Assembly: GCA_029204225.1 (NCBI GenBank)
Contig: CM055096.1
Coordinates: 3,816,014-3,880,013 of the forward strand
DNA length: 64,000 bases
Reading direction: 5' to 3'
Origin: Diphasiastrum complanatum
Taxonomy: Eukaryota > Streptophyta > Lycopodiopsida > Lycopodiales > Lycopodiaceae
Made by a program: the position numbers and the translations under genes. This document shows positions 45,421-57,231 of this stretch, piece by piece. Under the pieces are notes generated by a model, which saw only the letters and a program-made list of their open reading frames with translations, was not told the DNA's origin and did no database searches. Numbering within the stretch: position 1 is the stretch's first letter; each line of letters opens with the position of its first letter.

Positions 45421-46330
45421 CCTTACAGCACGAAGAAAATTTGTTCATCTTGGTGACAACAGTACTTACACTATTGAAGGTGAAGGTATTGTAAGATTGC
45501 AGTTCCAGCATGATCAATTAAAACTACTATCAAAGGTGTTATGTGTTCCTAAACTCTCTACAAATTTGTTATCAGTAAGTAGAATTACAGATTTAGGTCA
45601 TAAGGTCTTGATCTCGACTATACTTCTGGTAAGGTCGATCTCCCTGTCTGTCATAGCTACATCTTTGGAAAGCAGACTAGGATTCCTTTTTGATCAAACC
45701 ATATGGATGTAGCAAAAGGTCTGTTAGATGTTGTTCATAGAGATGTATGTGGACCTATGCAAACTCTTTCATTGCTAGATGCAAAGTATTTCACTACTTT
45801 TATTGACGAATTCTCTAGAAGAACAGCTATTTATTTCATTAAACAAAAATCAGAGGCTTCTATTAAATCCAAACAATTCAAAGAGCATGCTAAGAATTAA
45901 ACTGGCAAACAAATCAAAGCACTGTGATTAGATAACAAAGGAGAATATATCACCATCGAATTCAAGGATTATTGCCTTAACAACGACATTGAACAAAAAT
46001 ACATTACATCTTATTCGCCTCAGTCAAATGGTCTTGCTGAGAGAAAGAACAGAACCTTAGTTGAATCAGCAAAGTGCATGTTATCACATGCGACACTTCC
46101 GAAGTCCTTTTAGACTGAAGTTGTTTCAATAGCAACCTATATACAGAACAAATGTCCTACTAAAGTTCTCTCAAACAGAACACCATTCGAATTTTGGACA
46201 TGTACCAAACCTTCTTTATCAAACCTATGAGTTTTTGGATGTACTGCTTCTCGTGAGATCAGGAAGAAGCTCGACTTCCAGAGCATCAAATATATCTTCA
46301 TCAGCTACACTACTTCAGATCAAGCCTACA
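45420..46330 (+). pseudogene. Copia-5 integrase (broken)
   Basis: Protease tail (VLCVPKLSTNLLSVSRITDL) and then the integrase core starting at LLDVVHRDVCGPMQTL (45720), TFIDEFSRRTAIYFIKQKS (second Asp changed to Glu), and, after two stops, LDNKGEY and SQSNGLAERKNRTL near 46020. The pre-integrase zinc region is largely lost near 45640. Confidence 0.78.
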
Positions 46331-46683
46331 AGTTGTTCAATCCCATCTAGTCGAAGATATTCACTAGCCGAGATGTCATCTTCATCGAAGATCAGTTGCA
46401 AGACCTCAAAGGAAAAGGCAATCCCCATGTAGCTGACCTATCAAATTCTCCTGGCATATTAAACTATGCAGTTCCTTAGTCGACTATTCCCATTGAAGGT
46501 CCAAGCTCTTCTACTTTTGATGAACAAATCAATGATGAATCATAAGATGATGATGTTGCAGTACAACAACTACAGTATAATGAAAATGATCAACTTCTTC
46601 TGTTACCTAGAAGATCTTCAAAAGCAAGAAAACCACCTCACCAGTATATCGACAAGTCTGCAGCCTACCTTGTTCAGGAATCG

Positions 46684-48266
46684 ATGTTTGTCCAAGAGGA
46701 ACTCAGTCAACATGATTCAGATTTCTGGAAAGAAGCTATGGATAAAGAGTATTTATCTCTTATCAGGAACCAGACATGGATAATTGTCGAACTACCTGCT
46801 AGTAGAAATGTAGTTGATTGCAAATGGATTTTCAAAGTCAAGCACAACGCAAATGGAAGCATCAACAAGAGAAAGACACGACTTCTTGCCAAAGGATTTT
46901 CTCAAGTATACAACGTCAATTACACTGATACCTTCAGTCCAGTAGTCAAGCATTCTTCTATTCGACTTTTGCTATCATTTGCCGCTATAACAAATTTGGA
47001 AATACATCAAATGGATGTACAAACAACATATCTCAATGGAGTTATCGAAGAAGACATTTACATAGTGCAACTCGAAGGTTATATTATCAAGGGTAAACAC
47101 AATCATTTGTGTAAACTCCATAAGGCACTTTATGGCTTGAAGCAGTCTGCTTGAGCATGGTTTCAAGGGATCAATACTTTCCTTATTGATCACGGCTACA
47201 CACCTAGCTCTTCAGATTCAAATGTTTATTTCAAAGCAGTGCATCAGTCTTTTATCATAATCACTTTATACGTGAATGATAGATTGCTTTTCAGCAGTAG
47301 TACCGATCTGATAAAAGACGCCAAGACAATGCTATCTTCCGAATTCGACATGACCGATCTGGGCAAAGCTCATTTTTGCCTTCGTATACAAATCCACAGA
47401 GACAGAAAACAGAAGTTGGTCTACATTACACAACAGAGGTACACCTACAACATGTGAGTCAGATATAATCTGATTAATTGCAAGTTAGCTCTCTCACCAA
47501 TGGAACCAGGTCTCAAATTGTCAAAGGACCAGTATCCCCAAACAATTCATGAGAAGCAGCAGATGCGTGAGTATCCTTACCATTCTATTATAGGATCTCT
47601 TATGTACACCATGATCTATATCGGGCCAGAGACATAGCTTTTGTAGTCAGCTCTCTCAATCAGTTTATGACTAATCCTGGTGGAACACATTAGAAGGCTC
47701 TTATCAGAGTCATGAGATATCTTCGAGATACTATGGACTTTTGCATTTGTTATGGAGCAATTGGCAACGACAAAAATTTACTCAGTGGTTACACAAATGC
47801 AAGTTGGGCAGGAGATGTAGACACTCATAAATCCACTTCCAGATTTACATTCTTCCTCAACAATGGTCCAATTTCCTAGAACAGTTGCAAGCAATCTTCA
47901 ATAGCTCTATCTTCCACTGGATCAGTGTATATCGTAGCCTGTCAAGCTACAAAGGAAGCAATTTGGTTGAGGAGCTTACTCTCAAATATCAGTCTGAATC
48001 AATATGCTTCGACGATATTATTTTGTGATAATCAAACTGCCATTGCTTTATCAACCAACCCTAGATTTCATTCTAGGAGTAAGCACATGGAACTGAAGTA
48101 TCATTTCGTCAGAAGCAAACTTCTCAACGAAGAAATCAAATTGCAGTATTGTAGAATGCAAGATATGACAGCAGATATTTTTATCAAAGCATTGAGTTTG
48201 GAAGCACATAGAAGATTTTGTGTAGAACTAAGTTTGAAGGTCAAGGCATTCAAGGATTTAGATTAA
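46684..48266 (+). pseudogene. Copia-5 reverse transcriptase-RNase H (broken)
   Basis: The frame 46684-47154 gives RT from NQTWIIVELPASRNVVDCKW to LHKALYGLKQSA, then a TGA. The frame 47239-47457 has LYVNDRLLF in place of the catalytic YVDD, so the first catalytic Asp is lost. RNase H runs from about 47770 and its last part is open at 47925-48266 (CDNQTAIALS, RSKHMELKYHFVR, DIFIKALS). Confidence 0.85.
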
Positions 48267-48273
48267 GGGGGAG

Positions 48274-49428
48274 TGTTGGATTATTCTCTTTCTTACTAAT
48301 CGACTAATCAATTTTAATCCTCATCCATTGTTTATCCAGTTCTGCAGATTTTTCCGTGTCTTTCCACAGTCTGTAGATTTACAAGTGTTTTTACACAGTC
48401 TACAAAAATACATGGATTTTGACACCAGTGTCGCATTTTTCGCCTGTCAGAAATTGCGAGTTAAACCACAAAGTCACATTTTTCTCATTTTTTAAAGTGC
48501 CTCAAATGCTAAGGAAATGACTCTGGCAAAGTGTGGGGCTATCCCAATAATAAGGAGATGAGATTTTATGACACTGTCGCCTGTGGCAGTTTTAGTTCAT
48601 TTTTGCAGAGTGACAGTTTTAGTTCATTTATGCAAACACTGTCACCTGTGGCAGTTTTACTTCATTTCTGCAGAGTGATAGTTTTACTTTATTTATGCAA
48701 ACAGACTGTTTACAGCCAATTTTCACCGCTTATCAACAATCAATTTCTAAGAAGGAACTGGATGAATGCCAGCGGACACCAACCAACTGGCAATCGCATT
48801 CGACGACCTTATTACTTAGTATAAATCAGATGGTCATACATCTATTTTTAAGTTCAGAAGCAACGAATCAACATTGTGAATTGTGAAGGAGTTGTGTCTT
48901 ATTACATGACGCTTCATGCACTCTTATCAGGCAGAACATTCACAACCAGAAAGTATTGTTGTTAGCTCTTTATCGAACTTTCAAGCTTGAACTCTCTTGA
49001 GCAGTCTAGCTCAGTCTTTTAGAGATTTATTTTAGAGCTGCTATTGCGCTATTGCTTATCAGCAGAGCTGCTTATTATCAGACTTATTCTTAGTTACTCA
49101 GAGACAACTTAGAGTGCGCGGTTTCTATTTGCTATTGTTGTTGTGCTCATTGGCATCTGATTTTGTTTTTCTGAATCAATACTATCTTCTTATTGTGTTC
49201 ACTATATGTCAGAATGCATGCATCTCTGTATTGCCTTTGTAACTGATAGAAATTGTCTGAGAATTCAATACTTTATGTTTGGCTATGTAATCACTTAGTA
49301 TCTAAAGTTAGTTGCTAAAGATTAAACGTGATTTTTCATCACTATTACTTTGTTTAATTTTTGATAGGCGTAGCCATGCATTGGAAGTAGGAAGTTTCTG
49401 CATTACATTATCTATCCTATTTTTGATA
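48274..49428 (+). repeat. Copia-5 3' LTR
   Basis: Begins TGTTGGATTATTC. It matches the 5' LTR from about 48540 on and contains an internal duplication near 48577-48700, in which CTGTGGCAGTTTTA and CATTT(C/T)TGCAGAGTGA recur. The end is inferred from the 5' LTR; the expected terminal CA reads TA. Confidence 0.8.
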
Positions 49429-51389
49429 GTACGATGAAAAGACATGCTTAACAATGCATGAGGTCCTTCACATCATGGACAATTAGATTGCAGATCCGTG
49501 CACAAAAATGGGTCGAGACAAGGAAGGTTGGATTCTGGCGAATCTTAACCCTAAACCCAACTCTAAATCCAAAGGAATGTCCTTCTAAAGTTCTTGAAAT
49601 GAGGGTAGGCATAGTGGCACTTGCTCGATGGCGTCTACATCATAGCAAACAAGCTTGGTAGTGGTGCATCAGTGATTGAAGGATGTACTGAACCCAACCG
49701 CACTATTGGTCTGAACGGTAATTTATCATAGATGATTTTTCCATCACTCTTCCACTCTACATAACATGTGTCAGTAATACAGACAATCAAACTGTAGTAA
49801 AGTCAAGATTGGTCCAATTTCAATGATCTATTGTGAGTCATAAGGACCGCATATTAGGAATCAAATATGGGTTATCTCAGCTTATAGGCTTCAAATATGA
49901 GCTATTTGAATTCCCAAAATTTCACCATCCTCAAATTTGGTCAGTCAATGTGCAAGCTTGAGTCATTAGAGCCAATATTGGTCTATCTCGAATTAATGAT
50001 ATAATATTTGATCAATCTCGAATCATCACATTTAATCCCAGCAACAAGGGGTCAATGTCGAGTAATCCCAAGATACTGAATGCAAGATTGGTCAATCATC
50101 CTCGCTCGATAAACTATGTAAAGAAAATTTGAGCTATCTTGCAATGTATACATCAAATTCAAGCTACCTCGACGGATACACCTCGAATTTGAGTTGTAAC
50201 ATTGATAAGGTGTTAAATATAAGCAATTTGAATGCTCTTCTCCTAAACACAAGGACCAAAATTGAACTGTCTAGCACATAGACATCAAATTTGAGCTATA
50301 TGTCAATTTTACCGATAATGTATATAGGGGTCAAAATTGAGCTCCCTGATAAGGGCAATCTAAATGTACTAAACTTGAGGGTGGTCAAACTAAAACCCTC
50401 AATTTGTCGTGTGGAGTAATGAGTTTTATGTACTACTAGACCAAAGCTACATATAAAGCATAAACTTTGAGCCATTTGAATATCCAAAACTTAGGATTTC
50501 TCAAATTCAATTAATCGATGAGTCATTTTGAAGATAAGGACCAATGCCAAGCTATCATGAGTGATAAAAAAAACAAATTTGAGTCTCAAGTAATAAAAAT
50601 CACATGTTTAAAACCGAAATCAAGCTATCTTGTATGATATGGTTCAAATTTGAGCCATTTACAAGATTCCATGAATTTTATCCCTTAATGATAGTCTTGA
50701 CTGATACAATCCAAAATCAAACTATCTCGAGATAACATAATCAAATTGAGCTATCTCAAGTGATAGAGGTCTATTTCATTGAAAAGAGATTGAACTAGAG
50801 TAATTTGAACATTTGGCCTAAACTTGACATTGTCGACTTTGATCAGACAATGAGCAATTTCAAGTGATGAAAGCTAAAATCACATGTTAGACTCTCAAAC
50901 TCAAGCTTGAGTGATAGACATAAAATTTGATCTAGTGCAAGACTACTTCCACTCCTTGGGGGCATCCTAATCACCCCGTACTTCCGGGTCAATGGAGTAT
51001 GACCACAAGGAGAATAAACAACTCCTCGGTTTGCTAATAACCAGTGCTCATATTCTTGGTCTAGAGGGGAACGATAATACTGATCTAGATCTTGGTGAGT
51101 GTTCTAATCCTGGTGCAGTCGTGTTAAATGGCATGGACAATAATATCCAAAGGAGGTCTATGTAGAGGGCCAACTATAATCTTGCAACATACTTTGGGAT
51201 TTTGGTTTTGGTACTTATGTGCATCATTACATGGCTAGCCACTTCAGTACTATCAAACTCACAGAAATCGGGATCACTATAATCTGCTTCTATATCTAAT
51301 TTTGTGCAGACAAAGAAGTACTTCACTGAGAAACTTGGTTTGCCTTTTGTCAATGCTTGTTTCTTCTTTGCTTTTGGATCTTTCTACGT
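49429..51389 (-). repeat. Inverted counterpart of the 39.3-43.1 kb repeat field
   Basis: 49800-50090 is the reverse of 42860-43100 (AATATTGGTCTATCTCGA and CAACAAGGGGTCAA blocks). 50560-50880 is the reverse of about 39580-39810, including ACAAGATTCCATGAATTT and CTATCTTGTATGATATGG. 50940-51010 resembles 24010-24050 (CCTAATCACCC(C/T)GTACT), a retroelement leader piece. 49429-49790 and 51010-51389 show nothing recognisable. Confidence 0.6.
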
Positions 51390-51496
51390 AGAAAACTCAT
51401 GTAAGCGAAGCTCTACTACAATGCCTTCACGTCTAAACTTCTTAAAGATTGCTTCTGTGTTAGAATCACTCACTATGGCCTCACATTATGCCTAGA

Positions 51497-52660
51497 TGTT
51501 GGGATTTGTGATCTGCGCCCATCGCAATAAAGCAAAGCGAGCGGAATCCTCGGTGCATGTAACTACATTTATTGGATTCAAGCAGACAATGATAAACCGA
51601 AGTTTGTCTTACTTGATCAGTTTCAAAGTCATTGATCTAGACAGTCGATTTCATAGTCATGCACAGGTTACTTAATTTTCAGATTTAGCTTTGCGGAAGC
51701 GATTTAGGTGAGGTGATTAGAGTGACAGATCGAACACTTCTATCAGTCATATGAAACGATTTAATCTACAAATAAGTTTATCTACGAGCATGAATCCTCG
51801 AACAATCGGCTACAATTTGACTATCGGCGGATCACCAAATACACATGACTGGACAAAATCAGATAATGTCCAATGGCAATTGCTAACAACACATAGTGCC
51901 TTAATCCTACTTGTAAAGTACAAATTAACTATTCTTTTAATTAGTTAGCCATGTGTATATATCTAGCTACTTAAGAATGGCAACTTACAATATCCCTTGA
52001 ATGTTTTTCAGTTTTCATGAAACACAAGAGGATTAGTCTAATAAAACCTCAAATCCTCACATGCAATCAATAAATTCAAGATTTCCAGCAACAATTAGTT
52101 TATTCATTCTTGATAAATTGATTCCTCATCAATCTATCAACAAACATTTTGCTACTAATCTGAATTTAATCTGTCCAAAACATTATGGATTCATGCAAAT
52201 TGTTCAATCCAAAAAATAGATTTAGACAAAAAATTGGACCTACTCATGCAGATCATTCTACTTCAAATGGACATTTTCTCAAGGCTTCAAAAAAATAAGA
52301 ATCATAATTATCTGGTATGACCGAACTATCTGGTATGGCCGAACTATCTAGTTTGGCCGAATTAGAGAATCTGCCCATATGGTCCATGATGAAGGATGGC
52401 CAAACAATCTGGTATGACCGAATAAGAGAATCTGCCTAGATGGCCCATGATGAAGGATAGTAGAACAATCTGGTATGGGCGACGAAGAAGAAGTGGCTGA
52501 ACTATCTGCGAACCTGTCACCGATTCCTTTGTATTTCTGCAGACTAAAAAAAAAAACATGTGTATTTCTGTAGAGTATGCGACTGTACAATATTTACAAC
52601 AGCTTAATGAATGGAACTAGATTAGTGTAGAATAGGGATGGAGAGGATAGAAATCCAACA
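51497..52660. mobile_element. Solo LTR with 5-bp target duplication
   Basis: The 1164-bp segment begins TGTTGGGATTTG and ends GAAATCCAACA, so it has TG...CA and inverted TGTTGG/CCAACA ends. It is flanked on both sides by CTAGA (51492-51496 and 52661-52665). The outside sequences join to the uninterrupted versions at 42240-42590 and 54650-54990, which lack the LTR. No PBS, coding region or second LTR is present. It arose most likely by recombination between the two LTRs of a full element. A short internal repeat lies at 52310-52480. Confidence 0.88.
52310..52480 (+). repeat. Tandem motifs inside the solo LTR
   Basis: ATCTGGTATG(A/G)CCGAA occurs four to five times. A longer unit (AGAGAATCTGCC, TGG(T/C)CCATGATGAAGGAT) occurs twice about 70 bases apart. 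Confidence 0.75.
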
Positions 52661-52889
52661 CTAGAGATTGATGCTTTCCATTTGCTTAGGGACCTCTACC
52701 CAAGCCTCATTTGTTCACTTAGCTGATATCCCATAGATTCTCCCTATGATGTCATTGACTCCTATCGGTTTTTCCCCTTAAAAATGACCTATGATTTGTC
52801 GAAGGACACCCTTAGAAAACATACATGCATGATCAAGTTTGAATCATGATATTGAGAATCAAGTTTATCATCTTAAGGATTAGGCAATT

Positions 52890-53690
52890 TTGCGCTAGGT
52901 CTCTTTTCATAGATGTGCCTTTTTAAGTCATAGGTGTGACCTTTTCATAGAATTATCCTTCAAAAAAGAATTTTACTTTCGGTGATGGTTTCTCTTTGTG
53001 GGAAACATGAGGTACATGTACAGTTACCATGTGAGGAATGACAATTCATAGCATAGGTGAATAGTTGATTGATAAGCTACCTTCCTCAAAGTGCTCGGGG
53101 GGCCGACTAACCTTGTTTGCTAGGTGTTCGGGTGCTCACCTACTAGGACTCGTGTGTTTCACCAGGTTGCCTGGGTGGGGTGGTCCTAGATAGTGTAGTT
53201 ATTGATTCATTCCTATCTCGTGTGGTATGTTTCACCCATGTGTGGGTATAACGTCACCTCTATGTTTAAAGAGGATCAACGGTAACACATATTATAAGTT
53301 GTCATTTTATAATCAAAGCTCATTCATTGTGCAAAGTGTAGAAAATCTACATACATGGAGTATAACATTTTCACTCTTCTTCTTCTTCTTCTTCTTCTTC
53401 TCCCTTCTAGCCTTGTCTTGAAACATGCTCCACTGTGCAATTTCAATGATTGATGTGGGATCCAAGCGCATAAAAGAAGAATCCTTAGCGGTGCGAATAA
53501 AGGTTTGAAGATCTTTGTTGGCAGACATTTTTTCTCTTGATCATAATTTAGGCCTAAACCATAAAGATTGCCCTAGTTTGGATTGTCATATGCAACGTTG
53601 TTGGATCATCACTATTTTTATGTAGAGAATGAACTATAAACAGCTCATTCTCAGCGCACAAATGAGATCTCGATTATACTGGACCAACAT
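52890..53690 (-). other. Possible leader and gag start of an unplaced element
   Basis: A minus frame (53528-53313) begins MSANKDLQTFIRTAKDSSF and continues to a Lys run encoded by (TTC)n at 53373-53402. It has a tidy start and a low-complexity tail but no domain that I recognise. The rest of the stretch is not coding by eye. Confidence 0.25.
53373..53402 (+). repeat. (TTC)n microsatellite
   Basis: Eight or more consecutive TTC units (CTT in register) within an otherwise unremarkable region. Confidence 0.85.
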
Positions 53691-55283
53691 GCCGCTCATT
53701 TTCACCCATTTTTTCCCACCTCACTTGACATGCTTCCATCCCTTGCTTTCTGCTCGTTGCTCTTGGACACCTATGGGTCCTATTGTTCATGCAACCTTCA
53801 CATGTCAAATTTGAGAAAAAAATTTTGGGTTGAGAAACTTGAGCCACCCTACCTTAGGCTTTTTCCCTTTGACATTTAGGCTGCCACATAGCATTGAACA
53901 TGGGAGAAACCTAGCGAGTGAGTCTATACTCGGGTGCTGCCTTCCCCTCTCTCTGTCTCTTAGAGTTGTTAGAGTTTTTTTGGCAAATCAACGAGTTCTT
54001 GGACACAAGTTGCGCCCCAGGCTCATTCCAAGGACATGTCTACCTAAGCGTCAACACCCCCTTGGTCTACATGTCGGCTTCATCTTTGATGAAAATCCAT
54101 ACCTTGCCAAGTTGGTCCTATTAAATCACTCAAATTTCTATTTTGAGTGATAAGGACGAAAACCGTATGTTAGGAATCAATTATGGGCTATCTCAACTTA
54201 TAGCCTTCAAATACAAGCTATTTGAATTTCCTAAAATTCACCATCGTGAAATTTGGTTAGCCAATGTGCAAGCTCGAAAGGTTAATAGAGCCAATATTGG
54301 TCTATCTCGAAATAGAGACTTCAGATTCGATCAGTAATCAAGGTCAATCCCATCAACAAGGGGCCAACCTCAAGTAATCCCAAGATACTAAATGCAATAT
54401 TGGTCATTCCAAAGCATAAAAGGGAGAAGTGCATCCTCCCTCACACTTTTGGAATGTATCCAAGATAGGAGGAGAAGCTTGGACTTTGGAGAATAAAATT
54501 GAGCCATCTTTTGTGATATGAATTAAACTCATTTATACAAAAAGAAAAGTAGCCATTCTGATTATATCATTCTGTAGTAGTCAATTCTAATCACTCAATG
54601 AGTTATGCTGAGTGACAAGGGTCAAAATCAAGATATTTTTCAACATTGGCATCTATTTATTAATAAGGGATCTTTGTAGGTAGAAAACTAATGTAGTCGA
54701 AGTTCTACTAAAATGCCTTCACGTCTAAACTTCTTAAAGATTCCTTCTACATTAAAATCACTCACTATAGCCTCACATTATGCCTAGAGACTGATGCTTT
54801 CCATTTGCTTAGGGACCTCCACCAAATCCTCGTGTGTCTGCTTAACCGATGTCCCATAGATTCTCCCTACGATATCATTAATTCCTATGGATTTTTCCCC
54901 TTAAAAATGGCTATGGTCTATCGAAGGACACAAAAATACGTTCATGATCAAGTCTTATGATCACTCATGATACTGAGAATCAAGTTTATCATCTTAAGGT
55001 CATATGACTAGTGATCAATGACGATTAGAGGTATTGCTCTAGTTCTATATTTATAGCTGTGTCACAATCACTCAATGAGATATGTCAACTGATAAAGATC
55101 ACTTATACAAGTTTGACATTGAACTCACGCTATCTCAGGTGATATACATTGAATTTGGGCTTCTACATTTTTCAAAACTCAAAGTTTCTCAAGCTCAATC
55201 AATTAGCAATCTAGAGTGAAATGAGCCAAAAACAAGTTGTCTTTAGTGATAGAAATCAAATTTATGTTGTCTCAAGTGATAAG
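53690..55283 (-). repeat. Inverted copy of R2 and the 41.9-43.4 kb unit
   Basis: 53690-54135 is repeat R2 in reverse. 54135-55283 is the reverse of about 41935-43145 nearly throughout. The two lie as an interrupted palindrome around Copia-5 and the solo LTR. The homology stops at 55283, adjacent to repeat R3. Confidence 0.7.
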
Positions 55284-55289
55284 AATCAA

Positions 55290-55735
55290 ATCCATTCAGG
55301 TGCAATAATATGCCAATTAAGGCAACCTCCAAATACACTCTAAAAAAATTTGGAGGTTGTTACATTAATGAAGGATTTACTTAGACATCATATTTATGGG
55401 ACTTCGGGACATTATGGGATTAGCTGAAATTCAATGTAGTGAGAAGTTGTTAGGCAGTTTACAATTCAGCTAAAATGTATGACACTTGGCACCAGCATGT
55501 CATGGAAGGCCGAGGTCTTGGGGCCTTCCACGACGTAATGCAAGGTGATAAGGCAAAGATAGAATGCACATTATGTAGATAGATAACGTATATTCAGAAG
55601 CACATTCCTTAAAGATAAAGATAGGAGAGAGAACACACATTCCCTAGAGAGAGAATGACAGATTTTTGAGGTGAAAAAAAGGACGATGGAGGTGCTTTCA
55701 AAAAACAAAGCAAACCTAAGCAGGGCCTGGGGCTG
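55290..55735 (+). repeat. Dispersed repeat R3, copy 3
   Basis: Reverse of 8190-8635 and, at its right side, of 34798-34930. It keeps the two-armed hairpin GGAAGGCC...GGCCTTCC (55505-55530), with a spacer that differs from copy 1. Confidence 0.65.
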
Positions 55736-56064
55736 CACATTTGAGTAGCTTATTGATGCTCTTGGTGGGGAATCTATCGGAATAGTGGGGAATTACACAC
55801 TAGCTTTCTGTTTGAGCTTTTTATTCTCTAGCAATTGTGGATTCATGTCTAGTTTTCAATACTCCGTTAATCTCGTTTATTACCCACTGCAAGTATGTCA
55901 TAGAAAAAGTATGCTATCAGTTTTGAATGATCTTGACGGGTTTTATGTTTTGGTGATATGTTGGTTAAAACGGTCACAAACCATCTTTAACTGACGAGGT
56001 CTAAACAAGCCGTGTCTCGTCGACACAAATTATTTACTGTTATTTGAGGAATTCAAAATATACT

Positions 56065-56562
56065 ATTAAGCAAAAGATCGGATTATTTAAACACACTCAT
56101 GGCGGACTTATATTACTTACACCCTGATCAGCACTGGGCGCTTGCATGCGATGTGTTATTCAAAACATACATGAGAGATCGACAACTATTACTTACTGGG
56201 GTAGTTACGCAAAAGATCGATTCAATTGGACCCATACATACATGAAGATTCTAAACTGTCATTTGAGGTACCCAAATATATTATACGCAAAAGATCGGAT
56301 CATTTGAACACATTGATGGCGTACTTACATTACTTACACCCTGATTAGCACTGGGCGCTTGCGATGTGTCATTCAAAACATACTTGAAGATTGACAACTC
56401 TTATTGGCGTAATTCAGAGAAGTAAACTAATATTCCGCAAAAGATCGGTTCACGTGGACCAATATGAAGTGCTCATACCTGATCTGCAGCCAACGCATAG
56501 TAGAAAAATTTAGAGCTGTTATTGAGGAGATTCAAAGTATAACATTACGCAAAAGATCAGCT
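56065..56562 (+). repeat. Five spaced CGCAAAAGATCGG motifs upstream of the lipase
   Basis: CGCAAAAGATCGG or close variants start near 56069, 56208, 56286, 56430 and 56547. Two of the units are longer repeats, containing TACACCCTGATCAGCACTGG and GCGATGTGT(T/C)ATTCAAAACA, about 217 bases apart. The array ends about 670 bases before the lipase ATG. No such array accompanies the broken copy, because the homology there is cut at 26565. Confidence 0.6.
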
Positions 56563-57231
56563 CATGTGGATACACTCTCACGAATTACTTGTACAAACGC
56601 AGTTTTGAGCTTAATTGGGAGTTTAAGGGCTCTCATCAAATAATTACATCAGAGCGCCAACCACCTCTTAAGTGGTCACCATCCTTAGTTATTGCACAGG
56701 TTTTTGTAGTGGACCATCTTATGTTGAACTTAGACGATGGGGTGTAGACGCGGTTTGACCTGAATAGATCACGGCCCATTCCAATGTCGTAATATTGATA
56801 CCCCTCCTAATCCTTACATATAGGAGTGGAGTTCTGTCCCCGGCCCTTACATAACTCTCTCCGTCTCTCTCTTTTTGATTCCTTTACAGATGTGATCCCG
56901 TTTGGCATTATTATTCACACTCAGGTTCTTCTTTGATCTTTCGACTGGGATCACGTGTATGATCTGGGGAACACTGTAAAACGTGAAATCGAACTCTCTG
57001 AATCTTGGAGGTGGATCTCCCAAGTACACGGCTCTCGTAAGTACACAGCTCTCCCACAGAATTATAACAAGTGAAGACGTGATTGTTTGCAGTAGATCTC
57101 CTAAGGAAAATTGAAGCTAAACGAGAGATATTTGCGGCTTGAAGAAATCATCAAGATTGTTGCCGGTGTTATAAGACATACATAAACTCTAATTTTCACC
57201 AGATTAGCCATTTCTGAACCAACCCTTAAGG

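Larger units (their letters stand above)
43442..49428 (+). mobile_element. Copia-5: complete-order but decayed copia element
   Basis: The 3' LTR (48274 to about 49428, 1155 bp) begins TGTTGGATTATTCTC after AAGGGGGAG, a purine tract. The 5' LTR (43442-44273) lacks its first about 265 bases and is followed by TGGTATTAGAGC (44274-44285), an initiator-Met PBS with one change. Gag, zinc knuckle, protease, integrase, RT and RNase H follow in the usual copia order, with many stops. A piece of a related LTR lies at 3416-3719. Confidence 0.88.

Noticed and set aside
53918-54150. Overlapping plus frames in repeat R2 that look coding
   Set aside because: The three R2 copies do not preserve a common frame, stops differ, and no domain is recognised.
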